Source: Sphingosinicella humi
GTDB taxonomy: Bacteria > Pseudomonadota > Alphaproteobacteria > Sphingomonadales > Sphingomonadaceae
NCBI RefSeq assembly: GCF_003129465.1
Contig: NZ_QFFF01000001.1
Location: forward strand, 2,465,501 to 2,529,500
Direction: 5' to 3'
DNA: 64,000 bases
The position numbers and the translations under genes were made by a program. A model generated the notes under the pieces. That model did no database searches and had not been told where the DNA came from. It saw only the letters and a program-made list of their open reading frames with translations. Of this stretch, positions 1 through 8,288 are shown in pieces (position 1 is the stretch's first letter; each line of letters opens with the position of its first letter).

Positions 1-6
1 GAACCG

Positions 7-273
7 ATGTATACCGCGCATGCCCGCGTTCGCTGCCAACAAAGGTCGATCAAGAGTGAGGCCGTCGACGCCCTGCTCGCATATGGCGATCGCAAACGGC
101 ACCATGGCGCCGACATCTACTATTTGACGCGTCGCTCACGAGCACGGGCGGCGACGGCACTTGGCCCGGAGCGGTATCGTCGTCTTGAGCGGTGCCTAAA
201 TGCTTATCTCGTGGTCTCTGATGACGGGGCTCTTGTGACTGCCGCTCGCCGGCGCACGCGGCTCAAATTCTAG
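7..273 (+). CDS. Small conserved hypothetical protein (DUF4258/BrnT-like)
   Basis: An 88-residue basic protein. Its N-terminal motif HARVRCQQRSI and its C-terminal stretch YLVVSDDGALVTAARR resemble a group of small alpha/beta proteins of DUF4258/BrnT type that often sit in accessory DNA. The ATG lies only 6 bp inside the window, so the ribosome binding site and any upstream partner are not visible. There is no signal peptide or membrane segment. A toxin-like role can be suspected from the fold class but is not shown here. Family assignment is by motif resemblance only. Confidence 0.55.
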   Translation: MYTAHARVRCQQRSIKSEAVDALLAYGDRKRHHGADIYYLTRRSRARAATALGPERYRRLERCLNAYLVVSDDGALVTAARRRTRLKF

Positions 274-389
274 TTCAATGCGGGCATCCCAAAGCGCCCA
301 ATCTGAACCTGCGACACTTCCGGTCGTGCTTAGGTTTTGCGAGTCTAAATCCAGTTGACCCAAACTAATTACGCCTCAGGATCAACGTC

Positions 390-1886
390 ATGACCTACGG
401 ATTGTCCAAATCCAAGATAACCGCATTCGAGCAATGCCCGAAGAAGTTGTGGCTGTCCGTGCATCGACCAGAGCTCGCGGAGCAGGACGCCGGTGCTGAG
501 CAGCGGTTTGCAGCGGGTCATGAGGTGGGCGCCGTCGCATGCGCTCTTCATCCTGGTGGCGTCATGGTCGATGCTGACCCGGACCTTCGGGCGGCATTGA
601 AACAAACCGCAGAGTTGCTTGGCGCTGGATGGAATGGTCCAATCTTTGAAGCGACGTTTGCGCATGACGGCGTTCTTGTGCGTGCCGACCTAATGCTGCC
701 GGCCGATGAGGGCGGGTGGCACGTCGCTGAGGTCAAAAGCTCCACCGGCCTCAAGCCTTATCACGTGCCGGACATCGCAACTCAAATTTGGGTCATGCGG
801 GAGTGCGGTGTCGAGGTGGCGTCGGCGAGTATTCGCCATCTCGATAGTGCTTTCAGATTGACCGAAACGGGGAACTATGAGGGTCTCTTCTCCGACGAGC
901 GCGTCGAGTTGGCAATTGAGCCGATCATCGAAGGCCGGCCCGCTGTGATTGCTGAAGCACGTTTGGTCCTAGCGGGGGATGAGCCGCCGAAGGAACTCGG
1001 TGATCATTGTCGGTCCCCGTTCGAATGCGAGTTTCAGGCCTATTGCGGCCAACATCTGCCGCCGCCGCCGGAATGGCCCTCGTCGCTTCTGCCCGACGGT
1101 AGCGGCAAGAAGATTGCTCGTTCCTGGGCCGAGAAGGGAATTGACGATCTGACGCTCATACCCGCGAGCGAGATGTCTTCACCAAAGCTTCTCAGGGTGC
1201 ATGAGGCAACAATTTCAGGCGAGGTCTACTGGGACCGTGATGGGATAGTCACGGAAACAGCGTGCTGGACCTGGCCGCGTCACTTCCTGGATTTTGAAAC
1301 AATAGCTTTCGCCGTTCCGCGCTGGGTGGGAACCGGCCCTTGGCGCCAAGTCCCGTTTCAGTTCTCCTGCCACACTCGACACGAGGATGGCAGGCTTGAG
1401 CATCGTGAGTTTCTGAGCCTTGATGGGGCAGACCCGCGTCGTGCCTGTGCGGAAGCACTGATCGAGATACTGTCCGGAAGCGCCGGCGAGGGTGCCATCG
1501 TTGCCTACAACGCAGGCTTTGAACGTCGCTGCCTATCCGAGCTCGCGGATGCATTGCCCGATCTGCGAGCTGAATTGGAGGCTATTCGTTCTCGAGTGGT
1601 CGATCTCCTGCCCGTGACGCGGGCGCACTACTATCACCGAGATCAGCGTGGAAGCTGGTCCATCAAGGCCGTCATCCCGACGGTTTGCCCTGAACTCGAC
1701 TATGGCGGTCTGGGAGAAGTGAAGGCGGGTGATGATGCGCAGGCCGCCTATTTGGAAGCCATATCTGAAGACATCTCTGACGAACGAGGTGCGGAGATCC
1801 GATCGGCCCTCCTGGCGTATTGCGAACGCGACACGCTGGCCATGGTCGAAATGCTCACCCGGTTAACCTCGCGAGAAATGCGATGA
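390..1886 (+). CDS. DUF2779-type protein: Cas4/RecB-like nuclease fused to a DEDD RNase H-like domain
   Basis: A 498-residue protein with two nuclease-like halves. Residues about 1-220 look like a Cas4/RecB-type PD-(D/E)XK domain: Asp100, the AEVKSS motif (Glu114, Lys116) and Gln132. Four cysteines (C16, C207, C213, C219) are placed as in the iron-sulfur cluster of Cas4/AddB nucleases. Residues about 295-490 carry a DEDD exonuclease pattern: LDFET (D301, E303), VAYNAGFERR near 374, D405, and YCERDT (D481). The N-terminus matches DUF2779 proteins, which are similar to the TM0106 RecB-like/YprB fusions. The stop overlaps the next ATG by 4 bp, so the two genes are probably translationally coupled. 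Target and role are unknown. Confidence 0.85.
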   Translation: MTYGLSKSKITAFEQCPKKLWLSVHRPELAEQDAGAEQRFAAGHEVGAVACALHPGGVMVDADPDLRAALKQTAELLGAGWNGPIFEATFAHDGVLVRADLMLPADEGGWHVAEVKSSTGLKPYHVPDIATQIWVMRECGVEVASASIRHLDSAFRLTETGNYEGLFSDERVELAIEPIIEGRPAVIAEARLVLAGDEPPKELGDHCRSPFECEFQAYCGQHLPPPPEWPSSLLPDGSGKKIARSWAEKGIDDLTLIPASEMSSPKLLRVHEATISGEVYWDRDGIVTETACWTWPRHFLDFETIAFAVPRWVGTGPWRQVPFQFSCHTRHEDGRLEHREFLSLDGADPRRACAEALIEILSGSAGEGAIVAYNAGFERRCLSELADALPDLRAELEAIRSRVVDLLPVTRAHYYHRDQRGSWSIKAVIPTVCPELDYGGLGEVKAGDDAQAAYLEAISEDISDERGAEIRSALLAYCERDTLAMVEMLTRLTSREMR

Positions 1887-2131
1887 GCAAATACGATCCT
1901 TTGAGAGATCATCTGGCGGAACTCGGGAAGGAAACGCTGACGATGACGTTTTCTGAGGTTGGACGCTGCGTCGGCGGGCTGCCGAAATCGTCAGAGATTC
2001 ACAGGGCGTGGTGGGCGAATGAGGCAAATCCCCATGGCCATGTACAAGCTAGGGCCTGGATGGATGCCGGCTATGCCGCCGAACCCGACATGGCTCGTCG
2101 TAGGGTTACCTTCCGTAAAGTTGGGCGCTGA
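1883..2131 (+). CDS. DUF7662-type small protein
   Basis: An 82-residue protein starting at the ATG that overlaps the stop of the nuclease gene (ATGA). Motifs KYDPLRDHL, LPKSSEIHRAWWANE and HVQARAWMDAGY are typical of the small DUF7662 family. That family is often found near restriction, defence or mobile genes. No catalytic motif is recognised. The upstream-extended reading frame from 1820 is rejected because it lies inside the nuclease gene. The tight coupling suggests the two products act together. Confidence 0.75.
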   Translation: MSKYDPLRDHLAELGKETLTMTFSEVGRCVGGLPKSSEIHRAWWANEANPHGHVQARAWMDAGYAAEPDMARRRVTFRKVGR

Positions 2132-2136
2132 GGGTA

Positions 2137-2252
2137 ATGCAAGACAGATACGCCGGGGACATCGGCGACTACATCAAACTGGGGCTCTTGAGGGCGATGT
2201 CACCGGGACGATCCCTTGGAATCGGCTGCCGATACTCGTCATCACGACGCTG
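2137..2252 (+). pseudogene. Detached 5' end of the downstream gene (frameshift/deletion remnant)
   Basis: An ATG behind a GAGGG ribosome binding site opens a frame coding MQDRYAGDIGDYIKLGLLRA and about 18 further residues before a TGA at 2250-2252. The MQDRYAGD...GLLRA start is the usual N-terminus of the family whose later part (LVFVDPDNGL) is encoded in the +1 frame from about 2216. From memory of the family, about 65 residues seem to be missing between SLGI and the point where the second frame becomes recognisable. The original gene therefore probably suffered a deletion with a frame change. Confidence 0.6.
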
Positions 2253-3514
2253 AGCTTCACGACTGCGGTCAGCGCCCCGGATGGTGGTCCAATCTCCAGG
2301 ACGCACTCGAGGGCGCTGACTTGGTGTTCGTGGATCCCGACAATGGCCTCTCGCCGCCGCGTCTCACGCCCGGTCAAAAGAAGTCCATCAAATCTATATT
2401 TTGGTCAGAGGTGGCGGCTTTGCGGCAGCCCGGCCGGATTCTTGTCGTCTATCATCATCAGACGCGGGCCCCGGGTGGACATCAAGCTGAGGCAGAGGCG
2501 ATAGGAAAACGCCTTCTCGAAGAAGGCGTCGAGTCGGTCCTCATTCTCCGAGCTAAGCCTTGGTCTCCGCGACTGTTCATAATTGTAGACGCGGATGAGG
2601 TCGTTCGCGAGCGAGCCATCCGCTTCGCACATCATTGGAAGCAAGCGGTTTCCATCGTGTTTGAAAGTAAGGTCGCCGACACTGCACGCGATCGGAGCGA
2701 GCTTGAGTTCAAACCTCTTGCCCTCTCTCATTCTCCGCCAAATGACCCGGATGTGAGGAGGGCCGTCCGGATCCTCTCGATGGTGCATGAACTTCATAAG
2801 GTGGGGTATCAACGCCTGCGTATCGCTGGCGGGATGGGGCCATCGGGATGCCACTGGCGCTGTTCGATCCTGCCAGCTGATATGGTGTGCGAGAATGGAT
2901 GGGAGCCGAAGTGGGGCGCTCGCGGTCGCGCTGGTGAGGATGGGCTGGCGGCGGAGTATTCGACCGGAGAGGGTGTAAACTATTTTGGCTGGAGCGATGC
3001 CGCGAGCGACAACGCGCGTCAGCTCGCTTCGAAGTTCGTCGTGCGCTTTCCTGATATTGCGAAAGCAGGCCGTGGCTTGGATTTCCCCTATGCTGGGTGG
3101 CTGACGTCCGCATTGGGGCGCGCTGAGACAGGTCAGCTTCCAGTTTTCTTCGCGGACTACGAGATCCATCTCGATCCTCAAACAGCACCGCCACCTGTGA
3201 ATGGCCACCCCCACCGAAGGACGCTTGCAAATAGAGAACTTGAGATTGAGAGAATTCCTCCTCCCGGTAGTGGCGAATGGGAAAGTTTCGCTCTTACTTT
3301 TGACGGGGAACGGTGGTCTCTAGATGAGCTAGCTCATCTAGACAGGGAGCGAGCGGAGCGATCGCTTACGCAGCTGCGGGCACGCCTCTACTTCAAGCAG
3401 CGCAAAGCCAAATGGAATCCTGAGCCGCTGACGGACGCGGATCAGCGCGAGCTCAATGATATTATCGAGAAAATACGCGAGCGAGTCGCGAAAGCCGGCG
3501 AGGCACTCGCGTAG
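2216..3514 (+). CDS. Truncated conserved hypothetical protein joined to a second conserved domain
   Basis: An open frame of 432 codons from a TTG at 2216. Residues about 15-130 contain DLVFVDPDNGL, PGRILVVYHHQTRAPGGHQAE and RAKPWSPRLFIIVD, the C-terminal two-thirds of the MQDRYAGD-type family. The missing N-terminus lies in another frame just upstream. Residues about 175-330 (MVHELHKVGYQRLRI, GPSGCHWRC, NYFGWSDAA, FPYAGWLTSALG, LPVFFADYEI) look like a different conserved hypothetical family usually seen as its own protein, so this may be a fusion. A further charged helical tail follows. The true start is uncertain. The N-terminal part is probably damaged while the C-terminal domain may still be made. 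Confidence 0.6.
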   Translation: MESAADTRHHDAELHDCGQRPGWWSNLQDALEGADLVFVDPDNGLSPPRLTPGQKKSIKSIFWSEVAALRQPGRILVVYHHQTRAPGGHQAEAEAIGKRLLEEGVESVLILRAKPWSPRLFIIVDADEVVRERAIRFAHHWKQAVSIVFESKVADTARDRSELEFKPLALSHSPPNDPDVRRAVRILSMVHELHKVGYQRLRIAGGMGPSGCHWRCSILPADMVCENGWEPKWGARGRAGEDGLAAEYSTGEGVNYFGWSDAASDNARQLASKFVVRFPDIAKAGRGLDFPYAGWLTSALGRAETGQLPVFFADYEIHLDPQTAPPPVNGHPHRRTLANRELEIERIPPPGSGEWESFALTFDGERWSLDELAHLDRERAERSLTQLRARLYFKQRKAKWNPEPLTDADQRELNDIIEKIRERVAKAGEALA

Positions 3515-3670
3515 TGGAAATTGCCGCCTACGCCAGGCTAGCGGCAGCCGTCGACGTCTAGATTGCGCCCATCGCGAACGCACGCTGGCCGGGGTGTCGC
3601 GCCGAAAGCTGACGTTCGTTAGGTGTCTGCCGGCGGCCGTTTGCGCGCCCCATCGCGAACGCTAGATTGT
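3515..3670. other. Intergenic stretch with a short direct repeat
   Basis: No convincing gene. The 13-bp string CCATCGCGAACGC occurs twice, near 3568 and near 3651. Both copies lie close to the string CTAGATTG. This could be a footprint of recombination in the accessory region, but nothing more specific can be said. Confidence 0.3.
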
Positions 3671-3970
3671 CTATCTCGGCTCATCTGAACCAAGCCACTG
3701 CTGAAAGCTTAGGTCCCCCAGGTCAGCCAACTGATCCAGCAGCGTTGCAGCGTCATCAGATGATGTTTGGCCGGTCCGAAGATCAGCCGCCAACCCCCTA
3801 CACAGAACCCCGATCCGCGACATTAGGTGAAGTAGCCGGTCATCATCTGCTTGAGTTTCAGCGTGAGCCCTAACGTTCTCAGCCACGCGCCAAAGCCGCG
3901 CTGTGTGTGGGCCATTCGGACCTTCCAGGGGGCGTCCGAAAACTCGCTCTCTAATGGTATCGTAGTTCAC
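3671..3970 (-). CDS. Hypothetical protein
   Basis: A 99-residue, mostly helical, acidic protein (MNYDTIRERVFGRPLEG...QQWLGSDEPR) with an ATG start. No family was recognised. It is preferred over the opposite-strand frame at 3667-3873 because its composition (Leu/Ala/Asp-rich, amphipathic helices, few Ser/Pro/His runs) looks more protein-like. It lies tail-to-tail with the 2216-3514 frame. There is no signal peptide or membrane segment. Confidence 0.45.
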   Translation of the reverse strand: MNYDTIRERVFGRPLEGPNGPHTARLWRVAENVRAHAETQADDDRLLHLMSRIGVLCRGLAADLRTGQTSSDDAATLLDQLADLGDLSFQQWLGSDEPR

Positions 3971-4126
3971 TGCTCGTTCCCGGCGATCAATTACTGCCCT
4001 TTATCGGTTACCTCATAAGAGGAACCTTCCGAAACCATGTTCATAATCGGGTGATCGGCGCGTTTTCGCGCGGTCTCGGGAATTGCCGTCGTAGCTCTTG
4101 GCATCCGGGGCCGTGGACGCGTCACC

Positions 4127-4417
4127 TCATTGCTCAAGGGCATCAAGCGACGGATCAGATGGAAATTCAGGCTTAGGGGGTGCCTTCCCCGCCTCCAGTT
4201 TCATCCAATAACCTTGGACGGGCACAGGCAAATTCAACCGATCGTAAAGGGCTCGAACATGGGCGCCACTCGTGCTGAAGTGACCTGCAACGTGGGTCAT
4301 TCGTTTCGACCAGACCAGCTCGAACAGTGTTCGCCCGTCGACCACGGGAATGTTGATATCGGTCATGCGAAATCGCCGCTGGTCTCCAATGCGATTAGCC
4401 GCGACCAGTTTTGTCAC
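4127..4417 (-). CDS. Small helix-turn-helix protein
   Basis: A 96-residue protein. The segment LFELVWSKRMTHVAGHFSTS followed by GAHVRALYDRLNLPVPVQGYWMKLEAGK matches a helix-turn-helix module often seen in bacterial hypothetical proteins (pattern LYELVWS-x-PMT...PVPPRGYWA-x-L-x-AGK). It is probably a DNA-binding regulator. The GTG at 4417 and the ATG at 4366 are both possible starts; neither has a clear ribosome binding site. It is divergent from the phosphatase/ADP-ribosylglycohydrolase fusion, whose start at 4439 is only 21 bp away, so autoregulation of the pair is plausible but inferred. Confidence 0.7.
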   Translation of the reverse strand: MTKLVAANRIGDQRRFRMTDINIPVVDGRTLFELVWSKRMTHVAGHFSTSGAHVRALYDRLNLPVPVQGYWMKLEAGKAPPKPEFPSDPSLDALEQ

Positions 4418-4438
4418 CGATTGGGATTACAAAGGCTG

Positions 4439-5908
4439 ATGAACCTCAGAACCAGCATCAGCCACCCTCTGGCCATCGCCGATCTACGCGTCGCGCCCGA
4501 TATGGGGCGGATCGGCATCACCTTTTGCCCGGGCAAATGCCAGTCCAATGCTCTCACGGGAGTGTGGAAGCGGGATTTGGCGCTCGATCTAGATGCCATA
4601 GCTGATTGGGGCGCGGCGGCAGTGGTAACCCTAATCGAGGATCATGAGCTTGAGGCGCTGAATGTCCCAGGGATCGGGAAAGCGGTCGCTGATCGCCATA
4701 TGCTGTGGTTTCATCTTCCGATCCTCGATGTGGCCATTCCTGATCGAGCTTTTGAAGCTCGCTGGCTGGAGGCGGGTAAGACCCTTCGTTCAATGATCCG
4801 AAATGGCTTCGACGTTCTGATCCACTGCAAGGGCGGCCTAGGTCGGGCCGGCACGATTGCAGCAAGACTTCTTGTCGAACTCGGCTGGCGCCCAGACGAG
4901 GCCGTAGCTGGCGTTCGGCACGTCCGACCGGGGGCCATTGAGACCATAGCTCAGGAAGATCACGTCCACGCTTGTCACGCCGTGTCGGAAGATGCGCCAG
5001 AGAGGAGCTCGTCCGCAGTGACAGATCGCGGCCTCGGCGCGCTTCTCGGTCTCGCCGTTGGCGACGCGTTGGGCACAACGGTCGAATTCCGAAAAAGGGA
5101 CAGCTTCCCGAGATTGGCGACGATCATTGGCGGAGGCCCATTCGGTTTAAGGCCAGGAGAATGGACGGATGACACGGCGATGGCTCTTGCTCTTGCGGAT
5201 AGCCTCATCGCGTTGGAGGGACTCGATGAGCGGGATCTGATGAGCCGCTTCGTCGCGTGGTGGCGTCGGGGGCGCTACAGTTGCACGGGGGAGTGCTTCG
5301 ACATCGGAATAACGACGCGCGACGCTCTCAGCCGCTTTGAGCAGTCCGGAAATCCGATTGCTGGATCGACCAGTTCCAGATCGGCCGGTAATGGGTCATT
5401 GATGAGGCTCGCGCCAGTTGTGCTAAGCTATGTCAGTGATGGCGTGGATGCCACTGTTGACGCCGCCCGGCGGCAGAGTGCCACGACGCATGGCGCAGAA
5501 GCGTGCATCGAGGCCTGTGACCATTTTTCTCGCCTCCTCTATCAGGCGATCACAGGAGAACTCCCATCGGCCTTGCTCCGTCCAGCTGGCGAGCAATCTA
5601 ACGCGGACGTCAGCGCGGTCATGGAAGGCTCTTGGCGAGGGAAGCACCGTCGTGACGTTCGTTCCTCTGGATACGTCATCCATAGCTTGGAGGCTGCGCT
5701 GTGGTGCGTGGGTCGGACGGGGAGCTTCAGGGATGCTGTCGTCCTCGCTGCCAATCTTGGCGACGACGCTGACACGACGGCGGCGATCACGGGGCAGCTC
5801 GCGGGCGCCATCTACGGTCTTGAAGGCATTCCCCCAGAATGGCTCACAACGCTCGCCTGGGCGGAGAGGATCGAACAGATAGGGCGGCGCCTGCTCTCTG
5901 GAGACTGA
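4439..5908 (+). CDS. Protein-tyrosine-phosphatase-like / ADP-ribosylglycohydrolase (DraG) fusion
   Basis: A 489-residue two-domain enzyme. Residues about 20-180 are a CDKN3/dual-specificity-phosphatase-like domain with the C-x5-R active site in HCKGGLGRAG (Cys130, Arg136). Residues about 196-489 are an ADP-ribosylglycohydrolase domain with GLAVGDALG, the metal-binding EWTDDTAMA (T243, D244, D245), AGNGSLMR and LGDDADTTAAITGQ (D442, D443, D445). The family hydrolyses ADP-ribose from proteins or other acceptors. Here the partner substrate is unknown. I start at ATG 4439 because the in-frame extension upstream is antisense to the HTH gene and not protein-like. Both active sites look intact. Confidence 0.85.
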   Translation: MNLRTSISHPLAIADLRVAPDMGRIGITFCPGKCQSNALTGVWKRDLALDLDAIADWGAAAVVTLIEDHELEALNVPGIGKAVADRHMLWFHLPILDVAIPDRAFEARWLEAGKTLRSMIRNGFDVLIHCKGGLGRAGTIAARLLVELGWRPDEAVAGVRHVRPGAIETIAQEDHVHACHAVSEDAPERSSSAVTDRGLGALLGLAVGDALGTTVEFRKRDSFPRLATIIGGGPFGLRPGEWTDDTAMALALADSLIALEGLDERDLMSRFVAWWRRGRYSCTGECFDIGITTRDALSRFEQSGNPIAGSTSSRSAGNGSLMRLAPVVLSYVSDGVDATVDAARRQSATTHGAEACIEACDHFSRLLYQAITGELPSALLRPAGEQSNADVSAVMEGSWRGKHRRDVRSSGYVIHSLEAALWCVGRTGSFRDAVVLAANLGDDADTTAAITGQLAGAIYGLEGIPPEWLTTLAWAERIEQIGRRLLSGD

Positions 5909-6159
5909 TAGGTCGACTGTTCCTGCGCTGAAACCGGAGACTTCGGATGGGGCTCAGGCCCATGACAGGTTGGCTGGGTCTGGGTCCTTACCTTCAAGCT
6001 TGAGGTGTATCCTGACGCGCTACAGGCTCTGGCGGAAAGCCCTTCGAGTAATCCGCCAGACACTGTGAAAGAGGGAAGCTCCCGTCACCGCGTCAGCTTT
6101 GCGCCGGATTAACTGTTGTTGCCTACTCCCATTCGCGCGCGGCAGTCGCCGCGAATGCG
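5909..6159. other. Gap with a 9-bp-stem hairpin upstream of the transposase
   Basis: No gene seen. A perfect inverted repeat (TCTGGCGGA at 6028-6036, TCCGCCAGA at 6052-6060) forms a stem with a 15-nt loop. It could end transcription of the upstream gene or belong to the left end of the insertion sequence. A matching inverted terminal repeat right of the transposase was not found by eye. Confidence 0.4.
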
Positions 6160-7944
6160 ATGGGAGGGTTGCGAGTGAATGCATCGACTGCGCAGCGGAT
6201 CGGCAGTTACGTTGATTTTCTGGACCTTGAGCAATGTCGAACGCGATCAGTGGATGAAAGCGGTGTGCCCATCCGGGTGTACGCGGAGCTGCTTCCGCCG
6301 GCCCAGCCAGAGTGTCCGTCCTGTGGGAGCGTCGCAGCGCCACACGGTATGCGTACTCAGAACTATGTTGATCGCCCAATCTCGGGAAAGCCGGTGGTGA
6401 TCTGCCTCGACATTAAACGCGCGCGCTGTAGAAATTCGGATTGTGACGTTAAAACGTTTCAATTAAATCAAAATGAAGAGTTCAACGACACCATTACCCG
6501 CAGGTGTAAGAGTTATATTGAGGATCAATGCTTCTCCAGAACTTTCGCATCATTGGCAGCGGAGACTGGAGTCCCGGAGTCAACAATCCGCCGTATAGCG
6601 GATTCTCTGCTTTCCAAGATCAACAGAAATTTTCGGATCGATACTCCTCGTATCATCGCTATTGATGACGTTTGCCTGCCATCGGGTAAAGACCGGCGCC
6701 TGCCCGCTAAACTTCGCACTCCTTATCCAGAGAGACGAAGCATGGCGTACCGCACGGTGATTTCAGATACCGAAACCTCCCAAGTTGTGGATTTGTTGGA
6801 GGACCGACGACTGTCGACAGTGTTAGAGTTCTTGTTGAACCTCCAAGGCTGGCGGCGCGTTCGTTATGTCACAATTGATATGTCGAACACATACCGAGAC
6901 GCCGTTTGGCTAGCTTTCGGCGACGCTGTGACAATCATCGCTGATCGTTGGCACGTTACCGCGCGGGTTAATGCAGTGGTGGATGGTGCGAGGAGAGCCC
7001 TGAAAGGCATTCCTCAGAAGGCGCGAAGGAGCTTCCGCATGGCCCTTCTTGCGCGCGGCAGGGAGTTGCAAGCACGAAATCCTGACCGACATGCCGAACT
7101 CATGGAATTTCTTCAGAGCGCTCCAGATCTGGCAACCGTATACATCGCGAAGGAAGAACTCCTCGACATATATGACGCTCGGAGCGCAGTATCGGCCAAA
7201 TATGCTTATCACGCTTGGAAGAGCCGACTAACTGTAGATGTGGCGGCAAAATTCGGCGGCGTGATTAAGATGTTTAACACATGGGAGAAAGAAATATTCG
7301 CCTACTGGTCCGTAGGGTTTGTGGCCGAGCATTGGGATGCGTCCATGTACTCTGCCCTGACTACCAACCGATCCCCTACAGATCCGCTCATTCCTATGAT
7401 TCGCCGGCTGTCCCGTTACCGGCGGTGGGTAGGCCCCTCAAACGGAAAGGCAGAGGCGCGAAACCAAGTGATCAGACTTCTAAATCGATTGGGCAGGTCC
7501 TATTCGTTTCGATTTCTTCGCGCCCGCGCCATTTTCTCGACGTTTAGAGTAGCCGATCGCTTCGGCATTTGTGCGGAATGCCGAATTCCCTTTAAACGTA
7601 ATCCGCAAGACCGTCGCCGTTCCCGCGAACAAAGATTTTATTCAGCCTACATCCGAGCACCGCGCATCCAAGACGAGGTGCCTCGGACCCCTCGCTGCCG
7701 ATTCTGCGACCCTAGCTCGACTGGAGTTCCGCGTCCCGGAGGAAAGCCATACGAGAAAGCCGCCACCCACTGTGGACTGGGAGATATTTGGACAGAGCCC
7801 GAAGCTACTATTTTGGACGATCACCAGGCCTTACAGGCAGTGCAAACGCGGTATGTTCAGTTCAAGAGAAGCAAGCGGATGAAAAAGGACCTGCGTGCCG
7901 AAATGGAGCCGCTCATGGAAGATCTGTTTGCCTGTCTTGTCTGA
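6160..7944 (+). mobile_element. ISL3-family-type transposase
   Basis: A 594-residue transposase. The N-terminus has a zinc ribbon (CPSCGS near residue 47, partner cysteines in RARCRNSDC near 90), then an HTH region (VPESTIRRIADSLL). The DDE-type core includes IIAIDDVCLPSG, YRTVISDTE, VTIDMSNTYRDAVW, IIADRWHV and SNGKAEARNQVIRLLNR, as in ISL3 transposases. Near the C-terminus are two further Cys-x2-Cys pairs (CAEC, CRFC), an extra zinc-binding module. The family usually has about 400-550 residues, so this is a long member. The frame is intact. Terminal inverted repeats and target duplication could not be fixed by eye. The coordinates are those of the coding sequence. Confidence 0.85.
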
Positions 7945-8099
7945 AGTCCGCGCAGGCTCGGAAAGACTGCGTCCACGCTGCTATGCGCTGTTGGCCGCAT
8001 CCTGCTGAGTTCGCACTTGCCTTCTAAGGCATTGATTTATAACACCGTGAACAATCGGCGAATTCTGCGAACTTGTGAGGATTTCTGCTGCGCGGCAGT

Positions 8100-8139
8100 G
8101 GATTTGCAGTCCTCTGCGTAACCACTCCGCCATCGGGCC
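8100..8139 (-). pseudogene. 5' fragment of tRNA-Cys (GCA)
   Basis: Read on the minus strand from 8139, the DNA starts GGCCCGATGGCGGAGTGGTT and continues through the D-arm and a CTGCAAA anticodon loop (anticodon GCA) into AATCC. This is the 5' part of a bacterial tRNA-Cys. After 8100 the sequence no longer fits: the 3' side of the anticodon stem is mispaired and no T-arm or CCA end follows. The intact side faces the core genes and the break faces the accessory region and transposase, as expected if an island inserted in this tRNA and its end was later lost. Confidence 0.7.
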
Positions 8140-8239
8140 GGAGCGGCGGAAATGGGCAGGTTTCGAAAGAGTGTCAATCATGCGTTCGCATTTTTTAAAG
8201 GGCCCGGGCGCGTCGGGGGCCAAAATGGCCGCTGGCGGC

Positions 8240-8260
8240 CGAGCCGTTGCGAACGGCTCG
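8240..8260. other. Perfect hairpin before the deacylase gene
   Basis: CGAGCCGTT (8240-8248) and AACGGCTCG (8252-8260) form a 9-bp stem with a GCG loop, about 28 bp before the GTG of the deacylase gene. There is no U-tract on either strand, so it is not a classical terminator. It may be a leader structure or a protein-binding palindrome. Confidence 0.45.
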
Positions 8261-8288
8261 GTTGGCGAGTGAAAGGACGGTCAGCAGA

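Noticed and set aside
3667-3873. A 68-codon plus-strand frame opposite the hypothetical gene at 3671-3970
   Set aside because: Its product is Pro/His/Ser-rich without helical pattern. The minus-strand frame looks more protein-like, although neither is certain.
8100-8139. A functional tRNA-Cys
   Set aside because: The 3' anticodon stem, T-arm and acceptor 3' strand are missing, so it can only be a fragment.
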